Source: Zhongshania aquimaris (GTDB lineage Bacteria > Pseudomonadota > Gammaproteobacteria > Pseudomonadales > Spongiibacteraceae). Taken from it: DNA of 64,000 nt. This document shows, piece by piece, positions 35,637 to 49,275 of the stretch. The notes under the pieces were generated by a model. The model had not been told where the DNA came from. It did no database searches and saw only the letters and a list, made by a program, of their open reading frames with translations. Where the stretch lies: the NCBI RefSeq assembly GCF_019312595.1, contig NZ_JAHWDQ010000001.1, forward strand, positions 1,288,788-1,352,787. Direction: 5' to 3'. Both the position numbers and the translations under genes were made by a program. Position 1 is the first letter of the stretch, and every line of letters starts with the position of its first letter.

Positions 35637-36185
35637 ATGAGATTACTCGCATTATTCACTCCACTTTTGCTACTCGTGCTAAGCGGTTGTAGTAGCACCG
35701 ACGTTGTAACTGACTACAACCCCCGCGCCGACTTCAGCCGCTATGAGCGCTACATCATTGCAGACACCAGTGGCGCAGATAAGACCGTATCACCCTTCGT
35801 TGTCGATAACGTGAAAGAGTCACTGCAGCGCCAACTAAAAGCCGGCTTATACACGCTAGCCGACACCCCTGCCAATGCGAATTTTCTGGTGCGCTACTAT
35901 GTAGCTGAGGCTGCCGAAACCATCGACAGAAGCCCGCGCTTAGGACTTGGGTTTGGGAGTTTCGGCGGCAATTTTGGGATCGGCACCTCAGTTGGCGTGC
36001 CGCTGGGCAAAGATAAAATTAATCGAAATATTCAAATCATTATCGACTTGCTAAACCCCGCCGATAACAAATTAACTTGGCGTGGCTCCCTGGTTGTCGA
36101 GCTAAACGATCGCGACCCTAAAGTAAACGCAAACACCATCGAACGTGCCGTGACAGAAATCTGGAGTCAGTTCCCGCCAGCCTAA
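35637..36185 (+). CDS. DUF4136-type lipoprotein
   Basis: The 182-residue precursor starts at the ATG at 35637 after AAAAAAGGT and has a lipoprotein signal with L-S-G-C (Cys18 region MRLLALFTPLLLLVLSGCSS). The mature part has the DUF4136 pattern: DYNPRADFSRYERYIIAD at the start, ANFLVRYYVAEAAETI, and a Gly-rich FGFGSFGGNFG-like stretch before LTWRGSLVVEL. Function in this family is not known. The longer frame from 35574 overlaps tag and is not used. Confidence 0.85.
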   Translation: MRLLALFTPLLLLVLSGCSSTDVVTDYNPRADFSRYERYIIADTSGADKTVSPFVVDNVKESLQRQLKAGLYTLADTPANANFLVRYYVAEAAETIDRSPRLGLGFGSFGGNFGIGTSVGVPLGKDKINRNIQIIIDLLNPADNKLTWRGSLVVELNDRDPKVNANTIERAVTEIWSQFPPA

Positions 36186-36211
36186 TGGTAGCGACGCAGA
36201 CTTTTTACGCC

Positions 36212-36778
36212 CTACTTAAAGCAGTAGGGGAAAAGTAATTTAAGCGCTGCTGCGTCCATCTCACGCAGCAGCGCGATGTTTCTATCGGGGATGCCATCTG
36301 GGTCTGAGTGCGCAGCAATCGCCTGCTCAAGACTATCTTCGCGAAGGAGGTGAAATATAGGATAAGGTGACCGGTTGGTGAAATTCTCAGGGTCAGCTTT
36401 TTCAGTGCCACCAAACTGATAGCCGGGATGAAAACTCGCTATTTGAATTTCTCCCTCCCAATCGCCCTCCTGCAATACTGCGTCAGCTATATCTAGAAAA
36501 TCATTGTAATCGTAAAAATCCTGCAGCATATCGGGCACAACGAGTAAGCTGGTTTCTAAAACACTCACTGCGGTCTCTTCAATCCGGCACAGCGCCCGAT
36601 GTAAATCATTCACTAAGTCCTCCGCAGTAGCGGCACGACTAACCTCAATAGCGACTCGTTTTTCCTGCAGCGGTTTAGCTGCAAAGGGGCACAAACCCAA
36701 TCCCACCACGGCCTCGGTCAACCACTGCCGCACTTCTCGCTCGACTACGTCACTATCTACTGTCATTTCAGTACTCAT
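36212..36778 (-). CDS. DUF1415-family protein
   Basis: This 188-residue cytoplasmic protein has the family's hallmark VRQWLTEAVVGLGLCPFAAKPLQEKRVAIEVS and LVVPDMLQDFYDYNDFLDIADAVL. No activity is established for the family. The frame opens at 36817; the ATG at 36778 (MSTEMTVDSD) is preferred because it is followed directly by the conserved region. It is convergent with the DUF4136 gene, 26 bases apart. Confidence 0.88.
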   Translation of the reverse strand: MSTEMTVDSDVVEREVRQWLTEAVVGLGLCPFAAKPLQEKRVAIEVSRAATAEDLVNDLHRALCRIEETAVSVLETSLLVVPDMLQDFYDYNDFLDIADAVLQEGDWEGEIQIASFHPGYQFGGTEKADPENFTNRSPYPIFHLLREDSLEQAIAAHSDPDGIPDRNIALLREMDAAALKLLFPYCFK

Positions 36779-36993
36779 TACATGGCGCCTCGAGAAGCAG
36801 GATCTCGACCACACCATTATAGGATTATGGTATTACAGCTACGCTGCTTAGGAATAAATACAATAATACAGCCTCAAAGAGGTCATGGCAGCAGTAACTT
36901 AGGCTGCTACACTGGGTAAGTGAACTAGCTTGCTGCACATCGTTGAATCATATCAGCAAGACTAGCAACGCCGGACACAGCTAGGAGCATAAT

Positions 36994-37548
36994 ATGAAAC
37001 GCTATTATTTTTTGACGGATAGCCTCGACAAGCTCACCGCCGTAGAACACGACCTCGCCGACAACGGCATTTCTAAACCGCAAATTCATGTACTGAGCCG
37101 TGATGACTCCGGAGTCAGCAATCGTAAATTAAACGGCGTTGAAGCTGTTTTGCGTAAAGATGTTGTGCAGGCCATGGAACGCGGAGCCCTAATTGGCTTA
37201 GCCGCCGCTGCTTTAGTCCTTGCCGTAGGCCATTACTCCGGCGCGACGACAAGCGTTGGCTGGGTACCGTTTATTTTTCTATCCATTGTCATGCTCGGCT
37301 TTTTTACTTGGGAAGGCGGACTCTTTGGTATTCAAGAGCCCCATCATGATTTCAAACGCTTTGATCAAGCGCTGTCATCTGGACGCCATTTACTATTGAT
37401 CGATATCGATGAAAAAGACCACGGCATTCTTAATCGCGTCACTGCGTACTACCCGGAACTGGAGTTTTCTGGAACGGGGAATGGGTCCCCAAATTGGTTT
37501 ATCGGACTGCAAAACAAGTGGCGCAACTTTATTGAAGTCATGCCATAG
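36994..37548 (+). CDS. Two-helix membrane protein, unknown function
   Basis: The 184-residue protein begins with a soluble alpha/beta part (KRYYFLTDSLDKLTAVEHDLADNGISKPQIHVLSRDD) that resembles stress-protein or DUF1269-like N-terminal domains. Two membrane helices follow at about residues 66-84 and 88-108. A C-terminal soluble domain includes HLLLIDIDEKDHGILNRVTAYYPELEF. The ATG at 36994 follows AGCTAGGAG. A strong terminator follows. I cannot name a function; regulation of an ion channel or transporter is only a guess. Confidence 0.75.
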   Translation: MKRYYFLTDSLDKLTAVEHDLADNGISKPQIHVLSRDDSGVSNRKLNGVEAVLRKDVVQAMERGALIGLAAAALVLAVGHYSGATTSVGWVPFIFLSIVMLGFFTWEGGLFGIQEPHHDFKRFDQALSSGRHLLLIDIDEKDHGILNRVTAYYPELEFSGTGNGSPNWFIGLQNKWRNFIEVMP

Positions 37549-37584
37549 AGAACACGTTTTAAGGTGCGGGAGAAATCTCGCAGT

Positions 37585-37625
37585 TAAAAAATAGCCCAGC
37601 GTTAAAACGCTGGGCTATTTTTTTA
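37585..37625. terminator. Rho-independent terminator, bidirectional
   Basis: ATAGCCCAGCGTT and its inverse AACGCTGGGCTAT form a 13-bp perfect stem with a two-base centre, flanked by A6 on the left and T7 on the right. It serves the membrane-protein gene (plus strand) and, in the other direction, hemE (minus strand, ends at 37657). Confidence 0.93.
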
Positions 37626-37656
37626 AAGGATACTGAGCTTGATTAGCGGCGTTAGA

Positions 37657-38724
37657 TTATTTCTGATGATACTGCGCAGATAGCTCACGCACACACTCTA
37701 TAAACGCACCGGCATGAGCGGGGTCCACTTCTGGCGTAATCCCATGACCAAGGTTAAAAATATGACCAGGTCCACTACCAAAACGAGCCAAAATAGTCGC
37801 CACTTCCTCGCTAATGCGCTTGGGAGAAGCCCGCAACATCGAGGGATCCATATTACCTTGGAGCGCCACTCGGTCACCGACCCGTGCCTTCGCCAAACCA
37901 ATGTCGGTTGTCCAATCTAAACCTAGTGCACTGGCGCCAGCATCAGCCATCAGCTCTAACCACTGACCGCCGTTTTTAGTGAACAAAATAACCGGTACAA
38001 CACGGCCATCGTTCTCCTTAATTAAGCCGTCAATAATCCGCTTCATATAACGCAAACTAAATTCTTGATAAGCGTTGTGACTTAGTGCGCCGCCCCAGGT
38101 ATCAAAAATCTGTACGGCTTGCGCGCCAGCGCGAATCTGGTCGTTTAAATACGCCGTCACGCTCTGCGCCAGCTTATCTAGCAAGGCATGCATTAGCTCA
38201 GGCTGATCAAACGCCAAGGCTTTAGCGCGGGCGTGATCCTTGGAACCACCGCCCTCAACCATATAGGTCGCCAAGGTCCACGGACTGCCAGAAAAGCCGA
38301 TAAGCGGCACCCGGCCATTTAACTCACGACGGATTGTACGCACCGCATCGCAGACATAAGTCAGGTGCTTTTCGCCATCGACTATCGGCAGAGCGTCGAC
38401 GTCGGCCATGGTACGCACGGTTTTCTTAAAGCGCGGACCTTCGCCAGTTTCAAAATACAAGCCCAAGCCCATGGCATCGGGAATAGTTAAAATATCGGAA
38501 AATAAAATAGCGGCGTCTAGCGGATAACGCGCCAGTGGTTGGAGTGTTACCTCGCAAGCCAATTCAGGGTTCATACAAAGCGACATAAAATCGCCCGCGA
38601 CCGCCCGTGTTGCACGATACTCAGGTAGGTAACGACCCGCTTGGCGCATCATCCACACAGGGGTGTAATCGACAGGCTGACGTTGCAGCGCGCGAAGGAA
38701 GGTATCGTTTTTTAGTTCAGTCAT
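37657..38724 (-). CDS. hemE: Uroporphyrinogen decarboxylase
   Basis: HemE removes the four acetate carboxyls of uroporphyrinogen III to give coproporphyrinogen III. The family signature [16 protein letters not shown] is near residue 22, with [17 protein letters not shown] containing the catalytic Asp, and [21 protein letters not shown] near the end. The frame opens at 38775, but the ATG at 38724 gives the usual 355 residues. It follows gltD by 92 bases; gltB-gltD-hemE is a familiar order in Pseudomonas-like genomes. Confidence 0.97.
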   Translation of the reverse strand: MTELKNDTFLRALQRQPVDYTPVWMMRQAGRYLPEYRATRAVAGDFMSLCMNPELACEVTLQPLARYPLDAAILFSDILTIPDAMGLGLYFETGEGPRFKKTVRTMADVDALPIVDGEKHLTYVCDAVRTIRRELNGRVPLIGFSGSPWTLATYMVEGGGSKDHARAKALAFDQPELMHALLDKLAQSVTAYLNDQIRAGAQAVQIFDTWGGALSHNAYQEFSLRYMKRIIDGLIKENDGRVVPVILFTKNGGQWLELMADAGASALGLDWTTDIGLAKARVGDRVALQGNMDPSMLRASPKRISEEVATILARFGSGPGHIFNLGHGITPEVDPAHAGAFIECVRELSAQYHQK

Positions 38725-38816
38725 ATATCGCTCAAAGCTAGACGGTAAACGGGAGAGGCTGGCATGAAACGTCACACAGCTTTTGCGTTTTCCGTCTCCC
38801 GTCCAGCGTCTGCAAT

Positions 38817-40247
<1,431 letters not shown>

Positions 40248-40266
40248 TCATTGCTACTCGGCGGGC

Positions 40267-43200
40267 TTATTCCGGACGTCTTCTGGTGGAGTCAAGCAAG
40301 CGGCTGAGGCTCGCCGCCTTCGGCTTGATCATCCAGAATTTACCGATGTAGTCGTCAAAATTGTCGAGGATATGCTGCCCCCATGCGGAGCCTGTTTCAG
40401 CAACGTATTCAACGATGTTGCCGCGCAAATGCGCTCGGTATGCTTCCATTGACTCGGAGTTAATACGGCACATTTCGACTAGCTCGCTGTTATACCGATC
40501 AACGAAGCGATTTGCCTCATCTAAGACATAGGCGAAACCACCGGTCATACCTGCACCAAAATTGACCCCAGTAGGCCCCAAAACAGTGACAATACCGCCA
40601 GTCATATATTCGCAGCAATGGTCACCCGCGCCTTCCACAACCGCGTGAGCACCGGAATTACGAACCCCAAAGCGCTCACCTGCAATGCCTGCAGCAAATA
40701 GCTTGCCGCCGGTGGCACCGTAAAGACAGGTATTGCCGATAATCGCGGTATCTTGGCTGTTAAACACACTACCCTTAGGCGGATAAATAACTAACTTACC
40801 ACCGGCCATGCCCTTACCGACGTAGTCATTGGCATCGCCTTCAAGGTACATATTTAGGCCGCCAGCATTCCAGACACCGAAACTCTGACCTGCGGTACCC
40901 TTCATACGAAGCGTAACCGGTGCGCCTTCCATACCAAGATTGCCATGGCGCTTAGCTATTTCACCGGACAAGCGAGCGCCAATGGAACGATCACAGTTGG
41001 TTACCGCAAACTCGAGATCCGCGCCAGACATGGATTCGATCGCAGGCAAAGCCGCAGCAACCATCGCCTCCGCTTTCTCGCCCTTATCAAAGGGGGCGTT
41101 TAGCTCAACCTGACAAAATTCAGGCTGATCTTTTGCGGCTGGGTCTTTAAATAGAATAGGCGATAAATCCAGCAGTTCTTGCTTCTCTGTTTCTCCAACC
41201 TTCTGCTTGAGCAAATCAGTGCGGCCAATGAGCTCTTCCATAGTACGAATGCCGATACTCGCCATCCACTCACGGGTTTCCGTTGCGATAAAGGTGAAGA
41301 AATTCATCACCATTTCAACGGTGCCGATGAAATGCTCGTCGCGCAGACGCTCGTCCTGGGTCGCAACACCAGTCGCACAGTTATTGAGATGGCAAATCCG
41401 CAGGTATTTACAGCCCAGCGCCACCATTGGTGTTGTACCGAAACCAAAACTCTCCGCACCCAACATTGCCGCTTTCACGACATCTAGACCGGTTTTTAAA
41501 CCGCCGTCTGTTTGTACGCGCACTTTGCCACGCAAACCATTGCCGCGCAGGGTTTGTTGCGCTTCCGATAGCCCCAGCTCCCACGGTGAACCGGCATAGC
41601 GAATCGAGGTAATGGGGCTCGCTGCAGTGCCACCGTCATAACCAGAAATCGTAATTAGGTCTGCGTAAGCCTTGGCAACACCAGCGGCGATAGTCCCGAC
41701 ACCGGGCTCAGATACCAGTTTCACCGAAACCAGCGCTGAAGGATTAACTTGCTTAAGATCGAAAATTAGCTGGGCTAAATCTTCAATCGAATAAATATCG
41801 TGATGCGGCGGTGGCGAAATCAAGGTCACACCAGGCACCGAGTAGCGCAATCTGGCGATCAAGGCATTCACTTTACCGCCGGGCAATTGCCCGCCTTCAC
41901 CGGGCTTAGCGCCCTGCGCTACTTTTATTTGCAGTACTTCGGCATTAACCAAATAGTGCGGCGTTACACCGAAACGGCCAGATGCAACCTGCTTGATTTT
42001 TGACACCCGCTCAGTGCCATAGCGAGCAGGGTCTTCACCACCCTCACCAGAATTTGAGCGACCGCCCAGGCGGTTCATGGCAGTCGCCAGGGCTTCATGA
42101 GCCTCTGGGCTTAAGGCACCCAATGACATACCCGCGGAGTCAAAGCGACGCAATAAGCTTTCTATTGGCTCAACTTCATCAAGCGGTATTGGCTTAATAT
42201 CATCTTTAAAGCCAAGCAAATCGCGAATAGTCGCCACTGGGCGAGTGTTCACCAACTCGGCGTATTTTTTCCACTGTGCGTAATCACCACTTTTTACCGC
42301 TTCTTGCAGCGTCATTACGACATCGGGGTTAAACGCGTGATATTCCTTACCGTGCACATATTTGAGTAAACCACCTTGATCGATGGTTTTACGCGGCAAC
42401 CACGCCAACGTCGCCAACGCTTCTTGATCGCGCTGCAACTCGGGAAATCCCGCGCCGGCAATGCGACTCGCCACACCTTTGAAGCAGGTTTCAACCACGT
42501 CAGTCGACAAACCAATGGCTTCAAATAGCTGCGCACCGCGATAGGATGCAATGGTTGATATGCCCATTTTGGACATGATTTTAAGCAGGCCTTTATTAAT
42601 GCCTTTGATGTAGTTGGTGTGGGCAGTTTGCTCGTCACCCAGCACTTCACCACAGCGCAACATATCGCTAATAACCGCAAAGGCCATATACGGATACACA
42701 GCGGTAGCGCCAAACCCAAACAAACAGGCCATTTGATGCGAGTCGCGGGCACTGCCGCTCTCCACAACAATATTAGCGTCGCAACGCAAACCTTGTTTAA
42801 TCAAATGGTGATGCACGGCACCAGTCGCCAATAAACTATGCACAGCAAGCATACCAGGCTCGATAGCCCGGTCACTGAGCAACAAAATAACCTTGCCGCT
42901 ACGCACTGCGTTTTCCGCCGCCAACGTCACTGCAGCAACAGCATCCTTTAACGATGTCAGCGCGGGGTCGTAGGCCAATTCAATGCGCGCCAGTGGATAA
43001 CGCGGAGAGTCTACCGTCATCAAGCGATCAAACTTGTCTGGCGACAAAACCGGACTGGTTAAAATTAAACGATCGGCGTGATCAGCGGTCTGCTCAAACA
43101 CATTTTGTTCGGCGCCCAACAGGGTTTCCAAACTCATAACGATAGTTTCACGCAGCGGATCTATCGGCGGGTTGGTAACCTGTGCAAATTTTTGACGGAA

Positions 43201-44715
43201 GTAGTCATATAGAGAACGCTTTTGACGCGACAATACCGCCATCGGGGTATCGTCACCCATTGAGCCTACGGCTTCATTGCCGCTGTCAGCCAGTGCGGAT
43301 AACACTTGCTCACGCTCTTCAAAGCTAACTTGGAAGTATTTTTGGAACGCCGCTAGGGTTTCTGCCTCTGGCAGCGCTGGACGATTACCCTGCCCGAGCT
43401 GATCCTGAAGACGGTTGCCGTTCTCACGCAACCACTGCTTATAGGGATGCGCAGATTTGAGACGATTATCGACTTCCTCGGTATGCAGTACTTCACCCAA
43501 TTCAGTGTCGACTACAAGTATCTGACCAGGCCCAACACGGCCCTTAGACACAACATCTTCCGGTGTATAACCGTAGGTGCCGATTTCCGACGCAACGGTA
43601 ATAAATCCATCCTTGGTAATAACCCAGCGTGAAGGGCGAAGTCCATTGCGGTCTAACATACAGACAGCGTAGCGTCCGTCAGTTAGAACTAAGCCCGCAG
43701 GACCGTCCCAAGGCTCCATATGCATGGAGTTGTATTCATAGAATGCTTTTAAATCAGCATCCATATGCTCAATATTTTGCCAAGCTGGTGGTACTAACAT
43801 CCTCACAGCGCGGAATAAATCCATGCCGCCGGCAACCAATACCTCCAGCATATTATCGAGGCTTGAAGAATCCGAACCCGTGCGATTTACCAGCGGTGAG
43901 AGCTCTGCAACGTCTGGCAATAAAGGACTGCTAAAATTGCGTGTACGTGCCTCTGCCCAATTACGGTTACCCTCAATCGTATTAATTTCACCATTGTGAG
44001 CCAACATGCGAAACGGCTGAGCCAAAGGCCAACGGGGCATGGTATTGGTGGAAAAGCGCTGATGGAATACGCAAATTGCGGTCTCTAGCGCTGGGTTTGC
44101 TAAGTCTAGATAGAAGCGCGGTAAATCTACCGGCATCACCAAGCCTTTGTAAGAAATAACATCGGCAGACAAACTAGAGATATAAAAATCCGGGTCTGAA
44201 ACTAAGGCCATTTCCGCTTGGCGACGAACAACAAACAGGCAGGTCCGCAATTGTTGCGCATCCATACCGTCAACATTGATAAATACCTGCTCAATTCTTG
44301 GCAAGCTTGAAAGTGCAATCTCACCACAGACTGACTCATCAATGGGCACAACTCGCCAACCAGCGGGCTGGAGACCATTTTTAAGCAATACCGCTTCAAA
44401 GTCAGCACGAGCTGACGCAGCCAGTTGTTCATCCCGGCTGAGAAAGATCTGTCCCACACCGTATATTTCGCTTAACTCGCTGCCACAAGATTCTTTCGCT
44501 ACGGTGCGCAAAAAACCATCTGGCTTTTTGAGTAACAAGCCACAGCCATCACCTGTTTTACCGTCGGCGGCAATCCCGCCGCGGTGTGTCATGCAGGTCA
44601 ACGATTCGATGGCTGTCTGCAACAATTTATGGCTCGCATCACCCTGCATATGGGCAATTAGGCCGAATCCACAGTTGTCACGCACATCTTCAGGTCTGTA
44701 CAGGCCTGTACTCAT
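40267..44715 (-). CDS. gltB: Glutamate synthase (NADPH) large subunit
   Basis: This 1482-residue enzyme makes two glutamates from glutamine and 2-oxoglutarate. The amidotransferase domain has its nucleophilic Cys in [13 protein letters not shown] near residue 15 after a short propeptide. The FMN/synthase domain is marked by [17 protein letters not shown] and [18 protein letters not shown], the 3Fe-4S site by [16 protein letters not shown], and the C-terminal GXGXG beta-helix by repeated Gly-rich turns ([28 protein letters not shown]). The full length is present without breaks. A 163-base leader separates it from aroB upstream. Confidence 0.98.
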   Translation of the reverse strand: MSTGLYRPEDVRDNCGFGLIAHMQGDASHKLLQTAIESLTCMTHRGGIAADGKTGDGCGLLLKKPDGFLRTVAKESCGSELSEIYGVGQIFLSRDEQLAASARADFEAVLLKNGLQPAGWRVVPIDESVCGEIALSSLPRIEQVFINVDGMDAQQLRTCLFVVRRQAEMALVSDPDFYISSLSADVISYKGLVMPVDLPRFYLDLANPALETAICVFHQRFSTNTMPRWPLAQPFRMLAHNGEINTIEGNRNWAEARTRNFSSPLLPDVAELSPLVNRTGSDSSSLDNMLEVLVAGGMDLFRAVRMLVPPAWQNIEHMDADLKAFYEYNSMHMEPWDGPAGLVLTDGRYAVCMLDRNGLRPSRWVITKDGFITVASEIGTYGYTPEDVVSKGRVGPGQILVVDTELGEVLHTEEVDNRLKSAHPYKQWLRENGNRLQDQLGQGNRPALPEAETLAAFQKYFQVSFEEREQVLSALADSGNEAVGSMGDDTPMAVLSRQKRSLYDYFRQKFAQVTNPPIDPLRETIVMSLETLLGAEQNVFEQTADHADRLILTSPVLSPDKFDRLMTVDSPRYPLARIELAYDPALTSLKDAVAAVTLAAENAVRSGKVILLLSDRAIEPGMLAVHSLLATGAVHHHLIKQGLRCDANIVVESGSARDSHQMACLFGFGATAVYPYMAFAVISDMLRCGEVLGDEQTAHTNYIKGINKGLLKIMSKMGISTIASYRGAQLFEAIGLSTDVVETCFKGVASRIAGAGFPELQRDQEALATLAWLPRKTIDQGGLLKYVHGKEYHAFNPDVVMTLQEAVKSGDYAQWKKYAELVNTRPVATIRDLLGFKDDIKPIPLDEVEPIESLLRRFDSAGMSLGALSPEAHEALATAMNRLGGRSNSGEGGEDPARYGTERVSKIKQVASGRFGVTPHYLVNAEVLQIKVAQGAKPGEGGQLPGGKVNALIARLRYSVPGVTLISPPPHHDIYSIEDLAQLIFDLKQVNPSALVSVKLVSEPGVGTIAAGVAKAYADLITISGYDGGTAASPITSIRYAGSPWELGLSEAQQTLRGNGLRGKVRVQTDGGLKTGLDVVKAAMLGAESFGFGTTPMVALGCKYLRICHLNNCATGVATQDERLRDEHFIGTVEMVMNFFTFIATETREWMASIGIRTMEELIGRTDLLKQKVGETEKQELLDLSPILFKDPAAKDQPEFCQVELNAPFDKGEKAEAMVAAALPAIESMSGADLEFAVTNCDRSIGARLSGEIAKRHGNLGMEGAPVTLRMKGTAGQSFGVWNAGGLNMYLEGDANDYVGKGMAGGKLVIYPPKGSVFNSQDTAIIGNTCLYGATGGKLFAAGIAGERFGVRNSGAHAVVEGAGDHCCEYMTGGIVTVLGPTGVNFGAGMTGGFAYVLDEANRFVDRYNSELVEMCRINSESMEAYRAHLRGNIVEYVAETGSAWGQHILDNFDDYIGKFWMIKPKAASLSRLLDSTRRRPE

Positions 44716-44878
44716 AAAACGACTCTCGCAAAATTACTAAGAAAAACAAAAAGATAGTCGAAAAGAATGTTCGGGGATTTTACACATACCCGAAAAAAGG
44801 AGTGACATTCTACACGGATGCAGCAAAAGCAACAAACGCCGTCACCTGATCGTTCGATTTTTAACCAACTCGGTGTAA

Positions 44879-45964
44879 CTAAGCACGAACTCCGGCATCG
44901 CGCAATACTTGTGCGATTACATCTTCTGGCGCCTGACTGCTGACCACCGCCTCTCCGAGCCCCGTCAAAAGCACTAAACGCAATCGCCCATCGAGAACTT
45001 TTTTGTCACGCCCCATCAACTGCAAAAATTGATCCACATCCATATTATTGGGTGGCGCAACTGGCAACCCGGCCTGCTGCAGCAAGGATTTCGCTCTCGT
45101 CAGAATTTCCGAGTTTAACCACTCCAACTCTACCGACAGGGACAGGGCAAGCACCATCCCCGCTGACACGGCCTCACCATGCAGCCAGTTGCCGTAGCCT
45201 TCTGCGGTCTCTATCGCGTGCCCAAAGGTATGACCAAGATTTAAAATTGCGCGACGACCACCTTCGCGCTCATCTTCAGCAACGACCAAGGCTTTGTTTG
45301 CGCATGAACGGTAAACAGCCTCTTCCAGCAAATCGGTATCACGCCGCATTAGACCTGCAATATTTGCTTCCAGCCATTCAAAAAATGGCGCATCGCAGAT
45401 TAAACCGTACTTAATGACCTCAGCCATACCTGCCGAAAACTCTCGCTCTGGCAAGGTATCGAGCAAACTCAAATCAGCGAGCACACAATTAGGCTGATGA
45501 AATGCACCGATCATATTTTTACCCAGCGGATGATTAACGCCGGTTTTGCCACCCACCGATGAATCTACCATCGATAGCAGGGTGCTAGGAATTTGAATGA
45601 ATTGCACACCGCGCTGATAGCAAGCCGCCGCAAAGCCACACATATCACCAACAACACCGCCACCTAATGCTATCAACGTGGTGCCGCGATTGTGATTTTT
45701 TTCTAACAAGGTATCGAAAATTTGCTCAAGCGTAGCCAAATTTTTATGGGCCTCACCGTCAGGTAAAACTACCTCACACACTGACTTATCGCTAAGCTGC
45801 GCTTTTAGTGCTGCCAAATACAAGGGAGCGACCGTACTGTTGGTAACAATACAAACTTGTCGGCCTGCAATATATTGCGCCCACAAATTTGGCTGACCAA
45901 GCACGTCACGCGCGATAAAGATGGGATAGCTACGCTCTCCCAAATCGAGTTCGAGGTTTTTCAT
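44879..45964 (-). CDS. aroB: 3-dehydroquinate synthase
   Basis: AroB converts DAHP to 3-dehydroquinate, the second step of the shikimate pathway, using NAD and a metal. Motifs: [74 protein letters not shown], and [12 protein letters not shown], which carries zinc-binding histidines. Length 361 is normal. It follows aroK by 50 bases. The damX-like gene often found between aroB and gltB in related genomes is not present. Confidence 0.97.
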   Translation of the reverse strand: MKNLELDLGERSYPIFIARDVLGQPNLWAQYIAGRQVCIVTNSTVAPLYLAALKAQLSDKSVCEVVLPDGEAHKNLATLEQIFDTLLEKNHNRGTTLIALGGGVVGDMCGFAAACYQRGVQFIQIPSTLLSMVDSSVGGKTGVNHPLGKNMIGAFHQPNCVLADLSLLDTLPEREFSAGMAEVIKYGLICDAPFFEWLEANIAGLMRRDTDLLEEAVYRSCANKALVVAEDEREGGRRAILNLGHTFGHAIETAEGYGNWLHGEAVSAGMVLALSLSVELEWLNSEILTRAKSLLQQAGLPVAPPNNMDVDQFLQLMGRDKKVLDGRLRLVLLTGLGEAVVSSQAPEDVIAQVLRDAGVRA

Positions 45965-46014
45965 CTAGATGTATCCGGGAAAAGATTAATATACCGACCA
46001 AGCTGGCTAGTATA

Positions 46015-46554
46015 TCAATATTGCGCACTCAGGTCGTCAGCCCCGAGCTGGGAACACAGCTCCTGCACAACTGACTTAGGCGTCCGATTATCGGTTAAGA
46101 CCGTAAAGTCGGCAATTTCTTCATAAAGAGGTTCGCGCAGCGCCATTAGATTGCGCAGGGTTGTGGCAGGATCACCTGTTTGTAACAGCGGTCGCTTTCG
46201 ATCGCGCGCGGTGCGACGTATTTGCTCATCAACGGAGGTTTTGAGATAGATAACAGTGCCTTTGGCAACCATCAACTTTCGGCTATCACCGCGTAAAACT
46301 GCGCCACCGCCAGTTGAAATGACAACTTGAGCAGCATCACTCAATTCGGCCAACATGGATTCTTCACGGTCGCGAAACCCCTCTTCGCCTTCCATATCAA
46401 AAATCCAAGGAATATCAACGCCGCTGCGCTCCTCAATTTCGCGATCGACATCGCGGAAATCAAAACGCAGCGTGTCAGCGAGCAATCGCCCTATCGTACT
46501 CTTACCCGCTCCCATTGGGCCAACCAAAAATACCGCCCCAGACTTCATCATCAC
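46015..46554 (-). CDS. aroK: Shikimate kinase
   Basis: AroK phosphorylates shikimate with ATP. The P-loop is GPMGAGKST, followed by the shikimate-binding [30 protein letters not shown] and [10 protein letters not shown]. Three in-frame ATG codons (46554, 46551, 46548) stand four to ten bases after the pilQ stop, so translation is probably coupled to pilQ and the true first residue is open. Length is about 177-179 residues. Confidence 0.96.
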   Translation of the reverse strand: MMMKSGAVFLVGPMGAGKSTIGRLLADTLRFDFRDVDREIEERSGVDIPWIFDMEGEEGFRDREESMLAELSDAAQVVISTGGGAVLRGDSRKLMVAKGTVIYLKTSVDEQIRRTARDRKRPLLQTGDPATTLRNLMALREPLYEEIADFTVLTDNRTPKSVVQELCSQLGADDLSAQY

Positions 46555-46558
46555 AACA

Positions 46559-48724
46559 TTAATCTACCAAGCTGTCCGCTAAAATACGCGGCGTGATAAA
46601 GATCAATGTTTCCTGCTTTTCGCGAGACACAGTAGTACTTTTGAACAAACGACCTAGAAACGGGATATCGCCAAGGAAAGGTACTTTGGTTTCAGAAGAA
46701 ATATCTAACTGATCGTAAACTCCGCCCAAAACCACAGTCTCCCCGTTGCTCACCAAGACCCGCGTTGTTAGCTCAGTGGTATCGATTGTCGGAACCTGAC
46801 CACCGAGACCCGTGGCTATGACCAATGAACCTATGGTGTCCTGATTGATCGTCAAATCCATAATGATACGATCGTCGGGCGTAATAATAGGCGTGACATC
46901 TAATTTCAACACGGCCTCTTTAAACGCAATAGTGGTCTCACCATTGGCCGAGGACTGCGGGTAAGGAATTTCAGTACCAGATTTGATAACGGCAGGCTCT
47001 TTATCCCCTGTCACAATACGTGGCTGCGACACTATTTCGCCGCGCCCCTTAGATTCTAGTGCAGACAATTCCAAGTTAAGAAGCACATCAGAACTAATGA
47101 AACCCAATGCGAATGAACCCGCAGCGCCCGACACACCCAAGTCGGTCACCAAACCCGGCACAGCCGTGTAGGTCGGCGAACCAGCCGCCAAAGCATTTAA
47201 AAAGTTATTTTGGGTAGCCTGATCACTTTCAAGATCGCCATTTGCTGAGTACACCTTGTCGCCGTCGGCTTTAACATAAGCACCACCCCAGCGAACACCA
47301 AGCGCGCGGTCAAAGTCAGAACTTGCGCGTACAATGCGCGCCTCAATCTGAACCTGTCGAACCGGCACATCTATCAGGGCGATCAAGCGACGGAACTCGT
47401 CCAAACGCTCGGCGGTTTCAGTAATTAATAGCGAGTTAGTGCGCTCATCAACAATTACCTTACCCCGCGGCGACAAAATACTGCCGGTAGAATTTTCATC
47501 GTCCTCGCCATCTCTACCTGGCTTAAATAATTTAAATAGCTCAGCCGCATCCGCGTAACGCACGCGAATAAACTCACTTTGCAGTGGCGCCAATTCTTCG
47601 ACCTGCTTCTGAGCAGCGATCTCCTGACGCTCGCGCTCCGCAATTTCAGCTGCGGGCGCTACCATCAATACATTTCCAACTTGGCGCTTATCCAGGCCCT
47701 TGGTTTTTAAGACTAACTCTAAGGCCTGATCCCAGGGCACGTTCTGTAAGCGCAATGTAATATTGCCCTTTACCGTATCACTGGCAACTAGGTTCAACTC
47801 GGTGAAATCAGCAATAAGCTGGAGCACTGACCGCACTTCTATATCCTGGAAGTTCAGCGAAAGCTTTTCGCCAACAAAGGCAAATTCACGACGACGATCA
47901 TCGACTTCTTTTTTAGTCAGAGGCTTAACGCTAACAACATATTCGGTATCAGTCTGATAGGCTAAATAATCATATTCGCCCGTTGCCTCCAGAGACAATT
48001 TGGCGCCTTTATCACCCATGCGGGCATCGATACTTTTTACCGGTGTGGCAAAATCGGCGACATCAAAACGACGTTGCAAATTCTGCGGCAAATTTACGCC
48101 ACCAAAATCGACTTTGATTTTCGCGCCTTCTACAAATACATTCACATCCGCCTTGGCATCAGCAAGCTGAATAACGAGACGGCCTTCGCCCTTCTCGCCG
48201 CGACGAAAGTCCAAATCGGTAATACTGTTACCCGTCGTCACCGCAGGCGTTGCAGAGGAGGTCAACGGGCTATTATATTTTTCTTTTAAGTACGCTTGGC
48301 TGCCGCCGCCGCCAACCTCAACGATTAATACATTTCCCTCCTGACGGGTTTGATAAGACGCCAGTTTAATCAGGTTAAGCACAACCCGAGTTCGATCTCG
48401 CCCTTCTAGTACAACCGCGCTGCTAGCATTGTCGTAGGATAGCGGGAATTTCTTTTGGTTTAGCATATTCCCTGAGCCCACCAAATCCAGAGCGATACGC
48501 GCCGGCTTTTCGATGGTATAACCCTTTACCTCAGGTGCGGGGCCATCAAAGGTTAACCGAGCTTCAAAGCTACCGCCTTGCAGAGAGTTAAACTCAATAT
48601 TTTTTAAATTAGACGCCATGACGGCAACTGATGCCAAGAGCAAACATATTCCGGAGAGGAGCTGTCGCCCCAGACCTGCTCGGTCATAAGGTCTTTTGCA
48701 CTGCATCTGTACTCGGGTATTCAT
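46559..48724 (-). CDS. pilQ: Type IV pilus secretin
   Basis: PilQ forms the outer-membrane ring through which the type IV pilus passes. The 721-residue precursor has a signal segment ([17 protein letters not shown]), two AMIN domains that bind peptidoglycan (about residues 40-140 and 165-260), an N0/N1 region ([28 protein letters not shown]), and the secretin domain with [28 protein letters not shown] and [37 protein letters not shown] follows GGAGACGTAC. Last of the pilMNOPQ cluster. Confidence 0.97.
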   Translation of the reverse strand: MNTRVQMQCKRPYDRAGLGRQLLSGICLLLASVAVMASNLKNIEFNSLQGGSFEARLTFDGPAPEVKGYTIEKPARIALDLVGSGNMLNQKKFPLSYDNASSAVVLEGRDRTRVVLNLIKLASYQTRQEGNVLIVEVGGGGSQAYLKEKYNSPLTSSATPAVTTGNSITDLDFRRGEKGEGRLVIQLADAKADVNVFVEGAKIKVDFGGVNLPQNLQRRFDVADFATPVKSIDARMGDKGAKLSLEATGEYDYLAYQTDTEYVVSVKPLTKKEVDDRRREFAFVGEKLSLNFQDIEVRSVLQLIADFTELNLVASDTVKGNITLRLQNVPWDQALELVLKTKGLDKRQVGNVLMVAPAAEIAERERQEIAAQKQVEELAPLQSEFIRVRYADAAELFKLFKPGRDGEDDENSTGSILSPRGKVIVDERTNSLLITETAERLDEFRRLIALIDVPVRQVQIEARIVRASSDFDRALGVRWGGAYVKADGDKVYSANGDLESDQATQNNFLNALAAGSPTYTAVPGLVTDLGVSGAAGSFALGFISSDVLLNLELSALESKGRGEIVSQPRIVTGDKEPAVIKSGTEIPYPQSSANGETTIAFKEAVLKLDVTPIITPDDRIIMDLTINQDTIGSLVIATGLGGQVPTIDTTELTTRVLVSNGETVVLGGVYDQLDISSETKVPFLGDIPFLGRLFKSTTVSREKQETLIFITPRILADSLVD

Positions 48725-48747
48725 GTACGTCTCCGCCTTTCGAATTC

Positions 48748-49275
48748 TTACTTACGGACTTTCAATTCAAGGGAGCGAGGTCGCTCAACCCAACCATCCC
48801 CGCCGGTAGAAACAATCTCTACCACTGTCAGGTAATTTTCAGCTACATCTATGATCTTGCCGAAATTTCGGCCAAGATAATTATTCCTGCGCACTCTATG
48901 CACTCCACCATCCGGATCTTTAATCAGCGCCCAAAGCACTCCTTCAAGACGCACAGTGCCAACCACAGTGATAGAATCCAACGAGAACTGCTCTAAAAAT
49001 TCTTTCTCGCGCTTTAAATCAGGCTTGATATTACTAGCCGTCTCCAAACGCGCAATTTCTTTTACATCTACCGGACGATTAAACGGCGCCCTCATTCCTG
49101 AGGCCGAATAACTAAATGCACGGTAAGCCTTTAAAGCGGGAATAGGCGCAATTTGACCAGACGGCGACGCGCGCTTTTCGGCAACGAAGGCATCCAGATC
49201 CGCGTATTGATTGCCGCCACTACACGCAGCAAGCATTGATACACCAGCAACTAACACCAAACGAGGGAAAATCAT
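48748..49275 (-). CDS. pilP: Type IV pilus assembly lipoprotein PilP
   Basis: PilP is the inner-membrane lipoprotein that links PilNO to PilQ. The 175-residue precursor has lipobox L-A-A-C (Cys18) and a long unstructured linker, then the beta-sandwich HR domain (LEQFSLDSITVVGTVRLEGVLWALIKDPDGGVHRVRRNNYLGRNFGKI in pieces). Its start shares one base with the pilO stop (TAATG). Typical length. Confidence 0.95.
   Translation of the reverse strand: MIFPRLVLVAGVSMLAACSGGNQYADLDAFVAEKRASPSGQIAPIPALKAYRAFSYSASGMRAPFNRPVDVKEIARLETASNIKPDLKREKEFLEQFSLDSITVVGTVRLEGVLWALIKDPDGGVHRVRRNNYLGRNFGKIIDVAENYLTVVEIVSTGGDGWVERPRSLELKVRK

Noticed and set aside
40267-44715. Many long plus-strand frames opposite gltB and gltD
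   Set aside because: They are antisense shadows of strongly conserved genes, without start signals or recognisable products.
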